Of a stretch of DNA of 5,131 nucleotides, positions 1 through 5,131 are shown in pieces (the first letter of the stretch is position 1; every line of letters starts with the position of its first letter). The DNA comes from Planctomycetales bacterium. Its GTDB lineage: Bacteria; Planctomycetota; Planctomycetia; Pirellulales; Thermoguttaceae. The notes beneath the pieces were generated by a model. It did no database searches, was not told the DNA's origin, and saw only the letters and a program-made list of their open reading frames with translations. A program made the position numbers and the translations under genes. The stretch covers positions 1 to 5,131 of the forward strand of contig SKJM01000216.1 in assembly GCA_007122045.1 (NCBI GenBank), written 5' to 3'.

Positions 1-15
1 AGGAAGCCGAGGGAG

Positions 16-654
16 GTGAACGAGCCATCGGGCCCCACGGTTCCCGGCGGCATGATTCTGTTCCCCCGACGGACGCTGTACGTGCAGGGCGCCCTGGTGG
101 TCGTCCTGGCCCTGGTGTTCTTCGGCACGGGGTATTTCATCGGGCGGGGAAACGCCACGCTCGAGTTGAAGCGGGACCACGAGGCGGCCTTGCGGGAGCG
201 CACGCTGGTCGAGGGGCGCATCGTCTACCGCCCGGAACCGCAGCGGGTGGCCGGCGATGAGCGGGCCGTGATCGTCGCCTTGCCGGCCGGCGCCAAGCCC
301 GACAACCCCCTATCCGTCCACGGAATCCGGCCCCAAGACCCCGACCCGCCGGGATCGCTCCCAAGCCTCCGGCTACTGGAAGAATTGGGCGGGGCCTACA
401 CGCGGGCCGATGCCGAAGGGCGCTTCGACCTGATCGTGCCCGACCGGGGCGACTACTACATCCTCGTCATCTCCCGAAATGTGGGCCGGCCGCGCGGCAC
501 CGATCCCGACGAGGCCGACCTGATGGACATCGGCCGCTTTTTCACCATGCCCGAACGGCTTATCAGCCGCTACGAGTACCGCTGGGCGCGGCACGAGGTT
601 CACAGCGGCCTGCTGCCCATCGAAATCGACTTCGGGGAAGAGGCGGCGCCCTAA
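16..654 (+). CDS. Membrane-anchored protein with a carboxypeptidase-regulatory-like beta domain (hypothetical)
   Basis: No specific function is recognised. With the GTG start at 16 the product is 212 aa. Residues 1-20 are a short N-terminal segment with an RR pair, followed by one strongly hydrophobic helix at about 21-43 ([20 protein letters not shown]). The arrangement suggests an uncleaved signal anchor with the bulk outside the cytoplasm. Residues ~66-155 alternate hydrophobic and polar residues like a beta sandwich: VEGRIVYRP, then AVIVALP, then [12 protein letters not shown] and DYYILVIS. The D-A-E-G-R-F-x-L-x-V-P turn is typical of carboxypeptidase-regulatory-like or transthyretin-like domains, which are common in planctomycete surface proteins. 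The start is uncertain: the frame is open to the window edge, AGGA at 1-4 lies upstream of the GTG, and an in-frame ATG at 52 would still keep the helix. The stop overlaps the convergent tgt stop. The gene is probably real; the domain assignment is an inference from pattern. Confidence 0.72.
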   Translation: MNEPSGPTVPGGMILFPRRTLYVQGALVVVLALVFFGTGYFIGRGNATLELKRDHEAALRERTLVEGRIVYRPEPQRVAGDERAVIVALPAGAKPDNPLSVHGIRPQDPDPPGSLPSLRLLEELGGAYTRADAEGRFDLIVPDRGDYYILVISRNVGRPRGTDPDEADLMDIGRFFTMPERLISRYEYRWARHEVHSGLLPIEIDFGEEAAP

Positions 655-1784
655 CGGGGCTCGGCGGCGGCGGCGGTCCAACCCGCTATGGTCTCCTGGC
701 GGAACAAGCCGAAGCGGTCCTCGGCAAGAGCCTGCCGCGCTGCGGCCAGAAGCCGCTGGTAGTAGGTCACGTTGTGCAGCGACAGCAGGATGGGACCGAG
801 CATTTCGCGGGCGAGGAACAGGTGCCGCAGGTAGGCCCGGCTGTGGCGGCAGGCCGGGCAGGGGCAGCCGGCCTCGAGGGGGCGCGCGTCGCGTTCGAAC
901 TTCAGGTTCCGCAGGCGCAAGGGCCCCTCGCCGGTAAAGGCCAGGGCGTTGCGGCCGTTGCGCGTGGGCATCACGCAGTCGAACAGGTCGATGCCGCGGT
1001 GAACGGCTTCGAGCAGGTCTTCCGGACGGCCGACCCCCATCAGATACCGCGGCCGATCGGCCGGCAGCGCCGGCACGGTGGCGTCGAGCGTGCGGTACAT
1101 GTCGGCCGGCGGCTCGCCGACGCTCAACCCGCCCACGGCGTAACCGTCCAGGTCGAGCCGCGTCAACTGCTCGGCGCACCATTGGCGCAGGGCGGCGTCG
1201 AGCCCGCCCTGCACGATGCCGAACAGGGCCTGGTCGGCGCGCCGGGCGGCGTCGCGGCCGCGCCGCGCCCACCGGACCGAGCGTTCGGCGGCTTCGCGCA
1301 CGAGGCCGGGCTCGTTCGGCAGCGCCACCACGTGATCGAGCACCATGGCCACGTCGCTGCCGAGCGATTCTTGGATGGCCACCGCCCGTTCGGGCGAAAT
1401 CGCCACCTCCCGGCCGTCGATGTGCGAGCGGAACACGGCGTGGTCTTCGGTAATGCGGGTTCGCTCGGCCAGGCTGAATATCTGGAATCCGCCGCTGTCG
1501 GTCAGGATGGGGCCGTCCCAGCCCATGAACCGGTGCAGCCCGCCCACCGCTGCCACCACATCCTCGCCGGGCCGGAACGCGAGGTGGTAGGCGTTGGCCA
1601 GCACCATTTGGGTGCCGGTGCCCCGGAGCGACCGGGCGTCAACGCCCTTGACGGTACCCTGGGTGGCCACCGGCATGAAGGCGGGCATGTCGACGATGCC
1701 GTGGGGCGTGGCGAACGCGCTGCGCCTGGCCCGGCCCTGCGAGTCGGCATGGAGAACCGTAAAGCGGAACGACGAGTTCGCCAT
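651..1784 (-). CDS. tgt: Queuine/preQ1 tRNA-guanine transglycosylase (Tgt)
   Basis: Tgt exchanges the guanine at wobble position 34 of GUN-anticodon tRNAs (Tyr, His, Asn, Asp) for preQ1 or queuine, in the cytoplasm. The 377-aa length is normal for the bacterial family. Visible landmarks are TDSGGFQ with the general catalytic Asp at D96, SHIDG at 120-124, the substrate-pocket Asp D150, GIVQGG at 189-194 with the base-contacting Gln Q192, GGLSVGE at 218-224, and [15 protein letters not shown] with nucleophile D269. The zinc ligands are C307, C309, C312 and H337. The spacing from the last Cys to His is 25 residues; I recall 26 in Zymomonas and E. coli, so this loop looks one residue shorter. The pocket reads D150-H-V152 where Zymomonas has D156-E-C158. 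The ATG at 1784 begins [10 protein letters not shown], a typical family N-terminus, though no strong ribosome site is visible. It lies 37 bp downstream of the TPR/alpha-CTD gene on the same strand, so it is probably cotranscribed. Neither queA nor yajC, frequent tgt neighbours, is adjacent. Confidence 0.97.
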   Translation of the reverse strand: MANSSFRFTVLHADSQGRARRSAFATPHGIVDMPAFMPVATQGTVKGVDARSLRGTGTQMVLANAYHLAFRPGEDVVAAVGGLHRFMGWDGPILTDSGGFQIFSLAERTRITEDHAVFRSHIDGREVAISPERAVAIQESLGSDVAMVLDHVVALPNEPGLVREAAERSVRWARRGRDAARRADQALFGIVQGGLDAALRQWCAEQLTRLDLDGYAVGGLSVGEPPADMYRTLDATVPALPADRPRYLMGVGRPEDLLEAVHRGIDLFDCVMPTRNGRNALAFTGEGPLRLRNLKFERDARPLEAGCPCPACRHSRAYLRHLFLAREMLGPILLSLHNVTYYQRLLAAARQALAEDRFGLFRQETIAGWTAAAAEPR

Positions 1785-1821
1785 TGACTGTCCATGCCCG
1801 CTGTGCGCGCCCGCCCGTGGC

Positions 1822-3144
1822 CTATTCCCCGCGAAGCTTCAAGCCCTCGAGGGCGAGCTTCTCGCGGACCTCGTTGAGGCTGGTGACGCCGAAGTTCTTG
1901 CATTCGAGCAGGTCGTCGCCGGTGCGCCGAACCAGCTCGCCCAGCGTGCTGATGCCCAGCTTGATCAGGCACTTGCGGGCGCGAACCGACACGTTCAGGT
2001 CGGCGATGGGCTTGTTGAGCACCGCCTGATCCTCGGCGGTGACGGTTTCAGGCTCGGGCACCTCGACGGCCTGCCGCTCGGCGGCGAACTGGCCCAGGTG
2101 CAGGCCCCGGGCGTAGAGCATGTCCTTGATCTCGACCAGACTCGTTTCGCCGAAGTTTTTGCTGGCCAACAACTCCGCTTCGGTGCAGCGGCACAGATCG
2201 CCCAGCGTCATGATGCCCATCTTCTGCAAGCAGTTCCGGCTGCGAACCGACAGCTCGAAATCGGTGACGGGGATGCTCAGCACCTGGCTCATGCGGTCGC
2301 GCTTCTTCTGCGCGTCTTCGTCGTAGTACTGATCGCTGGAGGCCTGGGTGTCCTTCAGGAACAACCTCGCCCGAGGATGATCGGGGAAGGCGTCCAGAAC
2401 GCGCTGGAAACACTGGGCCGCCTGGTCGTACTGCTCGTGGTCTTCGTACAGGATTCCGAGGTTCAGCAGGGAGCCGACGTGGGCGGGAAACCGGTCGGCG
2501 GCCTTGCGGTACAGGTTCATGGCCTTGGTGTCGTTGCCGTAGCGGTCGTTTTCCGCAGCCAGCCCGAACAGGGCCCCGGGGTGGTCCAAGTCGGCCTCGA
2601 CGGCCCGCTCGTACAGAGCGACCACTTCGTTCGGATTGCCGCCCAGGGCGGCCACCGTAGCCGCCCGTTGCGCCAAGTAGTCGGCGGTCTGCTCGATGGC
2701 CCCGGAGCACGCGTCGAGCACCTCGAGGGCGCCTTGCGCATCGCCCGCGTATCGCAAGGTTTCCGCCTTGCCCAGCGCGCAGGCATCGGCGTTGTAGCCG
2801 GCCTTCCGGGCCGCCTCCCAGCTTGCCAGGGCTTTGTCGAAGTAGTGCCGGGCGGCGTAGGCCTTGGCCAAGTAATAGTGGGCCAGCGCCCCCCCGTCGC
2901 CCTTCTGCAGCGCTTCGATCGCCGCGTAGTACCGCCCCAGCAGGTACAGGCAAACCCCCAGCCGCACGTAGCTGGCAGGGCTCGGGCTTTCCCGCTTCTG
3001 CAGCTCGGCGACCGCATCGCGCAGGGTGCGAAAGTTGCCCTGATCGTGGGCGATCGCCTGCTGCAACTGGTCAATCTCACGCGGGCCGAACGACCCGTCG
3101 TACAGGACTACCTGCTTCAAATCGAAGCCTTCCGTCTCCGGCAT
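1822..3144 (-). CDS. TPR protein with two RNA-polymerase-alpha C-terminal-type domains
   Basis: With the ATG at 3144 the product is 440 aa. About six TPR-like helical repeats cover residues ~58-259, with typical cores such as [20 protein letters not shown] and [21 protein letters not shown] charged linker follows, then two alpha-CTD-type helix-hairpin-helix modules at ~289-351 and ~376-440, separated by an acidic/Pro linker. Module 1 ([16 protein letters not shown]...[12 protein letters not shown]) closely matches the E. coli alpha CTD: R301, N304, C305, G332, S335 and E338 correspond to R265, N268, C269, G296, S299 and E302. Module 2 keeps R388, C392, G419, S422 and E425 but has K391 for N268. 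Both have Thr at K298. There is no alpha N-terminal dimerisation domain, so this is not RpoA. A role in transcription by DNA or RNA-polymerase contact, with TPRs as protein scaffold, is inferred. The ATG is preferred over an in-frame TTG at 3153 because GGGAG (3154-3158) lies 9 nt upstream of it. It is the first gene of a probable operon with tgt. Confidence 0.93.
   Translation of the reverse strand: MPETEGFDLKQVVLYDGSFGPREIDQLQQAIAHDQGNFRTLRDAVAELQKRESPSPASYVRLGVCLYLLGRYYAAIEALQKGDGGALAHYYLAKAYAARHYFDKALASWEAARKAGYNADACALGKAETLRYAGDAQGALEVLDACSGAIEQTADYLAQRAATVAALGGNPNEVVALYERAVEADLDHPGALFGLAAENDRYGNDTKAMNLYRKAADRFPAHVGSLLNLGILYEDHEQYDQAAQCFQRVLDAFPDHPRARLFLKDTQASSDQYYDEDAQKKRDRMSQVLSIPVTDFELSVRSRNCLQKMGIMTLGDLCRCTEAELLASKNFGETSLVEIKDMLYARGLHLGQFAAERQAVEVPEPETVTAEDQAVLNKPIADLNVSVRARKCLIKLGISTLGELVRRTGDDLLECKNFGVTSLNEVREKLALEGLKLRGE
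1825..2280 (-). repeat. Intragenic duplication encoding the tandem alpha-CTD modules
   Basis: Two segments of the TPR/alpha-CTD gene, about 2092-2280 (module 1) and 1825-2019 (module 2), encode homologous ~63-residue domains. They share P-[IV]-x-D-[FL]-x-[LV]-S-V-R, then C-L-x-K-[LM]-G-I-x-T-L-G-[DE]-L, then K-N-F-G-x-T-S-L. The nucleotides still resemble each other, for instance tcgcccagcgt at 2198-2208 and ctcgcccagcgt at 1937-1948, each opposite T-L-G-[DE]-L. This points to an internal duplication that diverged but kept the fold. I aligned these by eye only. Confidence 0.8.
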
Positions 3145-3153
3145 CGAAAGCAA

Positions 3154-3158
3154 CTCCC
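3154..3158 (-). promoter_or_regulatory. Ribosome binding site deciding the start of the TPR/alpha-CTD gene
   Basis: On the minus strand GGGAG occupies these five bases, 9 nt before the ATG at 3144 and directly against the alternative TTG at 3153. The spacing fits initiation at the ATG and is too tight for the TTG. Confidence 0.6.
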
Positions 3159-3192
3159 AAACTGGTGAATCATCCGGGGCCGGCGGCCGCTA

Positions 3193-3207
3193 CGGGTGGG
3201 TCACCCG
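3193..3207 (-). other. Leader hairpin upstream of the TPR/alpha-CTD gene
   Basis: CGGGTG-GGT-CACCCG forms a perfect 6-bp stem with a 3-nt loop, with possible further G/C pairing outside a bulge (3183-3186 with 3208-3211). It falls in the predicted 5' untranslated leader, about 50 nt before the start codon. No T-run follows on the minus strand, so it is not a simple terminator. It could shape translation or be chance pairing in GC-rich DNA. Confidence 0.3.
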
Positions 3208-3252
3208 CCGCTGGCCCATCAAGAGCTAAGGCGCCCCGCACCCCGGCGCAAA

Positions 3253-3283
3253 AACATGGCAAGCAAGCAATTTACCACATGTT
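3253..3283 (-). repeat. AT-rich inverted repeat AACATG...CATGTT with a T5 tract
   Basis: Arms at 3253-3258 and 3278-3283 are perfect inverted copies around a 19-bp centre. Read on the minus strand the second arm runs into five T residues (3254-3250), giving a weak terminator-like shape downstream of the methyltransferase gene. The centre also contains the proposed -10 box of the next gene, so it could equally be an operator around that promoter. It is the only AT-rich island in this spacer. Either role is an inference. Confidence 0.25.
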
Positions 3284-3297
3284 CCCCCGCGCGGCAA
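3269..3297 (-). promoter_or_regulatory. Putative promoter of the TPR/alpha-CTD-tgt operon
   Basis: On the minus strand TTGCCG (3297-3292) and TAAATT (3274-3269) are separated by exactly 17 bp, and the -10 box is preceded by TGG, giving an extended -10 (TGn). Each hexamer matches 4 of 6 sigma70 consensus positions. The predicted transcription start is near 3262, with a leader of about 118 nt. The site sits in the AT-rich island of the otherwise GC-rich spacer between the methyltransferase stop and this operon. Confidence 0.4.
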
Positions 3298-3307
3298 GGG
3301 GGCGCCG

Positions 3308-3325
3308 CGGCCGGTGTTGCGGCCG
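3308..3325 (-). terminator. G/C hairpin just after the methyltransferase stop (weak terminator candidate)
   Basis: CGGCCG at 3308-3313 and 3320-3325 pair across a 6-nt loop, starting 3 bp beyond the stop codon of the methyltransferase gene. No T-run follows on the minus strand, so intrinsic termination is doubtful. It may act as a 3'-end stabilising hairpin or be incidental. Confidence 0.22.
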
Positions 3326-3328
3326 GGC

Positions 3329-4384
3329 CTATGAAGGGTCGCGCACCACGGGAGCCGGAAGCCCGGGATCGATCGAACGCTTCGTCGCCGGGTCCCGAAC
3401 GGCCCGCCATGTCGGCATCTCCCCGTTGCCCTCATTTCGGGGCAGCCTAACCTCCCCGCGCATACTGTCTCCCCCCACTTTGCCCACCAGCACCAGCCGT
3501 TCTTCGCCGGGCAGTTTCAGCGACAGCGTCAGGGTGTCGGCCTGGAGTTTGACGCCGTTGAGGGGCACTTCCCGGTCGCCGAAAAGCGCTTGGCCGCGGA
3601 CCTGCTGGAACGTCTGATCGAGCCGCAGGGTGAACCGGCGGGTCTCCTCCGGACCGACCGAGATCAGGCCCTGCCACGCTCCCGACACGTTGGGGGGCAC
3701 AACCCAGTAATAAAGCGTCCCGTAGCTGAATGCCTCGACCGGCTGCTCCTTATCGCGCGGCCAACCTTCGATGCCGTAATCGTAGGCAACGATCCTTGTG
3801 CCCGGCTTCAGTTCCTCGAGCAGCTTCGGCCGCAATCGAAGCGTGGTGCGGGGGAAGAGGTACAGCATGACGACGGTCGCATCGCTGATGTCGACCTCGA
3901 AAAAGTCCTTCTCGAGGAACCGGACGCGGTCGGCCACGTCGGCCTCTTCGGCCGCCTTGCGGCTCTTCTCGACCAGCTCCGAACGCAGCTCGACGCCGAC
4001 TCCGCGGGCGCCGGCCTGCGTGGCGGCGGCGATCGGAATGCGGCCGTCGCCGGAGCCGAGGTCGTACACCACGTCGTCCTTGCCCACCTCGGCCAGAGCG
4101 AGCATCTCGGCAACCACTTCGTGCGGCGTTGCCCCGAACGGATCGATTTCCTGCCCGGTCCCCAGGGTGTGGTCGAACTCGAGGTCTCCCTGGCGGAGGG
4201 GATAGTCGGCCTCGGGAACGAACTCGGAATCGGGAGCACCGTCCGACCCGCCCGCCGCCGCTGAGTCCGGCCGCGGTTCCAATGTGTCCGGGCATAAGAT
4301 CGGGGCGGCGTGCGCGGGGGGCGATAGCGCCCCCAAGAGGACGCACGCGGCCAATACACTTAAACCGATTCTGTGCACGATCAT
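3329..4384 (-). CDS. Class I SAM-dependent methyltransferase with a Sec signal peptide and C-terminal beta domain
   Basis: With the ATG at 4384 the product is 351 aa. Residues 1-26 (MIVHRIGLSVLAACVLLGAL then SPPAHA) form a classic signal peptide with an A-H-A cleavage site. The Rossmann methyltransferase core spans ~86-230. Motif I is VVYDLGSGDGR (105-115). The acidic residue ending strand 2, expected to bind the SAM ribose, is E132 in GVGVELR. Motif II/III has EKDFFEVD (158-165, D160) and VVMLYLFP (171-178). The YDLGSGDGR style resembles Dot1-like and FAM173-like methyltransferases, but no substrate can be named. Residues ~248-332 are a separate beta-rich domain ending G-D-S-M-R-G-E-V...W-R-A-V-R, a pattern often seen in exported proteins. 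An upstream in-frame GTG at 4456 is rejected because the putative -10 box would lie within the coding region, the signal peptide starts at the ATG, and GGGG sits 8 nt before it. It appears to be transcribed alone. The methyltransferase fold is secure; location and target are open. Confidence 0.9.
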   Translation of the reverse strand: MIVHRIGLSVLAACVLLGALSPPAHAAPILCPDTLEPRPDSAAAGGSDGAPDSEFVPEADYPLRQGDLEFDHTLGTGQEIDPFGATPHEVVAEMLALAEVGKDDVVYDLGSGDGRIPIAAATQAGARGVGVELRSELVEKSRKAAEEADVADRVRFLEKDFFEVDISDATVVMLYLFPRTTLRLRPKLLEELKPGTRIVAYDYGIEGWPRDKEQPVEAFSYGTLYYWVVPPNVSGAWQGLISVGPEETRRFTLRLDQTFQQVRGQALFGDREVPLNGVKLQADTLTLSLKLPGEERLVLVGKVGGDSMRGEVRLPRNEGNGEMPTWRAVRDPATKRSIDPGLPAPVVRDPS

Positions 4385-4434
4385 GGTGGGTTCCCCAGGA
4401 TGTCCTTTCTCAAGATTCGCGTCAAGGTTCACCA

Positions 4435-4443
4435 ATTCTAGCA
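4435..4443 (-). promoter_or_regulatory. Putative extended -10 promoter of the methyltransferase gene
   Basis: On the minus strand TGC-TAGAAT (4443-4435) matches the extended -10 TGn-TATAAT with 5 of 6 hexamer positions. No good -35 box lies 16-18 bp upstream, as is usual for extended -10 promoters. Transcription would begin near 4428, leaving a leader of about 44 nt before the ATG at 4384. An alternative, TTGACA (4499-4494) with a 17-bp spacer to GACACT (4476-4471), has a perfect -35 but a poor -10. Confidence 0.33.
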
Positions 4444-4535
4444 TGCTGCCGGGCACGCACGCCAGTTCCCAGTGTCGCCCGAATCGCCCCTGCTGTCAAA
4501 TCCGCTGCGATGGGTTCCTCGGCCGACCGTCGCCG

Positions 4536-4722
4536 GTCCCGCGACTCCCCCAACCCGAGCAACCCGAGCAACCCGAGCAGGCCCTCGAACTCCTGCGGAT
4601 GCTGTTCGTGGAGGCTGAGGAGGATACCCTTCCGCTTGAAGAGCCACGGCAGGGCCTTCCCCGAATGCGGCAGGTAGGCGAGTCGACGTTTCGATGTCGG
4701 ATTCGGGGGGCGGGTTCCAGGT
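4536..4722 (-). pseudogene. Coding-like relic between tRNA-Thr and the methyltransferase gene
   Basis: The 341 bases 4385-4725 hold no gene with a normal start, but part looks coded. On the minus strand the frame from 4679 reads AYLPHSGKALPWLFKRKG and then ILLSLHEQHPQEFEGLL, and 44 of its 48 codons down to 4536 end in G or C, the bias seen in the real genes here. The frame stays open to a TGA at 4424-4422 but has no ATG, GTG or TTG ahead of this stretch. Upstream of about 4680 a different frame (4722-4678, TWNPPPESDIETSTR) looks more protein-like. Joining them needs one frame change, so a frameshifted gene remnant is the simplest reading. The protein family is not recognised. Alternatives are a chance open frame in GC-rich DNA or a plus-strand peptide (EQALELLRMLFVEAEEDTLP), whose third positions are less biased. 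Confidence 0.3.
4551..4579. repeat. Three tandem copies of a 9-bp unit (aacccgagc)
   Basis: Identical units lie at 4552-4560, 4561-4569 and 4570-4578, with the flanking bases extending the period slightly. Nine bases is three codons; in the coding-like minus-strand frame they read as repeated Gly-Leu-Leu. This looks like slipped-strand expansion of one triplet of codons and has no spacer structure. Confidence 0.85.
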
Positions 4723-4725
4723 GAA

Positions 4726-4799
4726 AGCCAGCGGTGGGAGTCGAACCCACAACCCCCGCATTACGAATGCGGTGCTCTGCCAATTGAAGCTACGCTGGC
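4726..4799 (-). tRNA. tRNA-Thr (anticodon CGU)
   Basis: The minus strand folds into a canonical cloverleaf. The 7-bp acceptor GCCAGCG pairs with CGCTGGC, and a 4-bp D stem (GCTT/GAGC) has a 9-nt loop. The anticodon stem CCGCA/TGCGG carries loop TTCGTAA, with a 5-nt variable loop and T stem GTGGG/CCCAC around TTCGACT. The anticodon CGU (4765-4763) reads the threonine codon ACG, frequent in GC-rich genomes. The body is 73 nt (4727-4799) with U at the discriminator position (4726). The 3' CCA is not encoded (TTTC follows), so a nucleotidyltransferase must add it. It stands alone, with no other tRNA in the window and no clear terminator after it. Confidence 0.97.
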
Positions 4800-4838
4800 A
4801 AGGCACGATGGAAAATGGAAACGCGCCAAAACATTCCA

Positions 4839-4867
4839 AGTGTACGGCAACACGGCCGCGGCGTCAA
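4839..4867 (-). promoter_or_regulatory. Promoter of the tRNA-Thr gene
   Basis: On the minus strand TTGACG (4867-4862, 5 of 6 matches to the -35 consensus) and TACACT (4844-4839, 4 of 6 to the -10) are separated by exactly 17 bp. Transcription would start near 4832, about 33 nt upstream of the mature tRNA 5' end, a normal leader to be removed by RNase P. Confidence 0.6.
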
Positions 4868-5015
4868 TTCGGGGGCGTTCCTTTTTCGCAATCGGCCCCA
4901 GTAACCATTTATGGCATTCTCCCCCTCGGCAGGGGACGGGCCGTTTCCAGCGCTCGCCTTGGGCCCGGGCGGCGGTTCCTGCGGTCACTCGGGCGGGGTC
5001 GAGGCCACCCGCCGG

Positions 5016-5131
5016 TCAGTCGAGCCAGGGGCCCGTTCCGGCCAGCTCGCCTGTCTCGGTCTGCCTCCAGTCTCGTCCCGAATACATCAGGTCCAGGTCG
5101 GTCACAATGCAATCGGCCACCGCCCGAATGC
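5016..5131 (-). CDS. C-terminal end of an unidentified protein (partial, runs off the right edge)
   Basis: On the minus strand a frame entering from the right edge reads IRAVADCIVTDLDLMYSGRD, continues as WRQTETGELAGTGPWLD, and stops at TGA (5018-5016). Codon use is GC-biased at third positions (GTG GCC, GAC CTG GAC CTG), and the amphipathic start followed by a polar, Gly-rich tail resembles a genuine C-terminus. Only about 37 residues are visible, so no family is assigned. The gene would lie upstream of tRNA-Thr on the same strand. The 148 bases between its stop and the tRNA promoter (4868-5015) show no further gene and no strong terminator; a short TCCCC/GGGGA hairpin near 4918-4936 lacks a T-run. 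Confidence 0.6.
   Translation of the reverse strand, partial: IRAVADCIVTDLDLMYSGRDWRQTETGELAGTGPWLD

Noticed and set aside
373..1272. Minus-strand open frame of 299 codons spanning the end of the membrane-protein gene and the 3' half of tgt
   Set aside because: Extremely Arg/Pro/Ala-rich, overlaps tgt in another frame and crosses into a gene on the other strand; no protein-like pattern.
774..1787. Plus-strand open frame of 337 codons opposite tgt
   Set aside because: The opposite strand encodes all catalytic and zinc residues of Tgt; this frame shows no recognisable domain and is rich in His, Gln and Gly as expected for an antisense shadow.
1822..3144. Possibility that this gene is rpoA
   Set aside because: Only the C-terminal type domain is present, twice; the N-terminal dimerisation and insert domains of RNA polymerase alpha are replaced by TPR repeats.
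1594..3168. Long plus-strand open frame (524 codons) opposite the TPR/alpha-CTD gene and part of tgt
   Set aside because: It is antisense to two genes with clear domains; its composition (repetitive Val, Gly, Gln, His) is the usual product of reading GC-rich coding DNA on the opposite strand.
4343..4354. Lipobox-like LAAC in the methyltransferase leader (Cys at residue 14)
   Set aside because: The hydrophobic core would be too short before the Cys and continues well past it; cleavage after A-H-A at residue 26 fits better.
4494..4499. Perfect -35 box TTGACA on the minus strand as the main methyltransferase promoter
   Set aside because: The hexamer at the correct 17-bp distance, GACACT, matches the -10 consensus at only 3 positions; the extended -10 closer to the gene is better, so this is kept only as an alternative.
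4551..4579. CRISPR-like repeat cluster
   Set aside because: The 9-bp units abut directly with no spacers and are far too short for CRISPR repeats.
4284..4724. Plus-strand open frame of 146 codons across the methyltransferase start and relic
   Set aside because: Its 5' part is antisense to the methyltransferase leader and has no protein-like pattern; the segment over the relic has weaker third-position bias than the minus-strand frame.

Overview
The window is GC-rich bacterial DNA with strong G/C preference at third codon positions. It most likely comes from a planctomycete (Planctomycetota, Pirellulales-like). That is an inference from gene types, not from a marker gene: a soluble TPR protein ending in two RNA-polymerase-alpha C-terminal-type domains, a methyltransferase with a Sec signal peptide, and a membrane-anchored protein with a carboxypeptidase-regulatory-like beta domain are all commonplace in that phylum.

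Layout, left to right. A plus-strand gene (16-654) encodes a single-pass membrane protein with an extracytoplasmic beta domain. It converges on tgt, and the two stop codons overlap (651-654). Everything else lies on the minus strand. Reading in the direction of transcription from the right edge: the last ~37 codons of an unidentified gene (5016-5131); a spacer holding a good sigma70-type promoter; tRNA-Thr(CGU) (4726-4799); a stretch (4536-4722) with no intact gene but a strongly codon-biased open frame that looks like a broken gene; a putative promoter; a signal-peptide-bearing SAM methyltransferase (3329-4384); a 184-bp spacer with a putative promoter and leader hairpin; the TPR/double alpha-CTD protein (1822-3144); and tgt (651-1784), 37 bp further on.

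Functionally, the TPR/alpha-CTD protein and tgt form a likely two-gene operon, linking a possible transcription-associated scaffold with a tRNA wobble-base modification enzyme. The tRNA-Thr(CGU) is not itself a Tgt substrate (Tgt acts on GUN anticodons). The methyltransferase looks exported, which is hard to reconcile with its need for cytoplasmic S-adenosylmethionine.

I see no CRISPR array, insertion sequence, toxin-antitoxin pair or defence cassette. The observations most worth a second look are the double alpha-CTD protein and its coupling to tgt, the eukaryote-like D-x-V-V motif in the Tgt substrate pocket, the signal-peptide methyltransferase, and the coding-like relic beside the tRNA gene.
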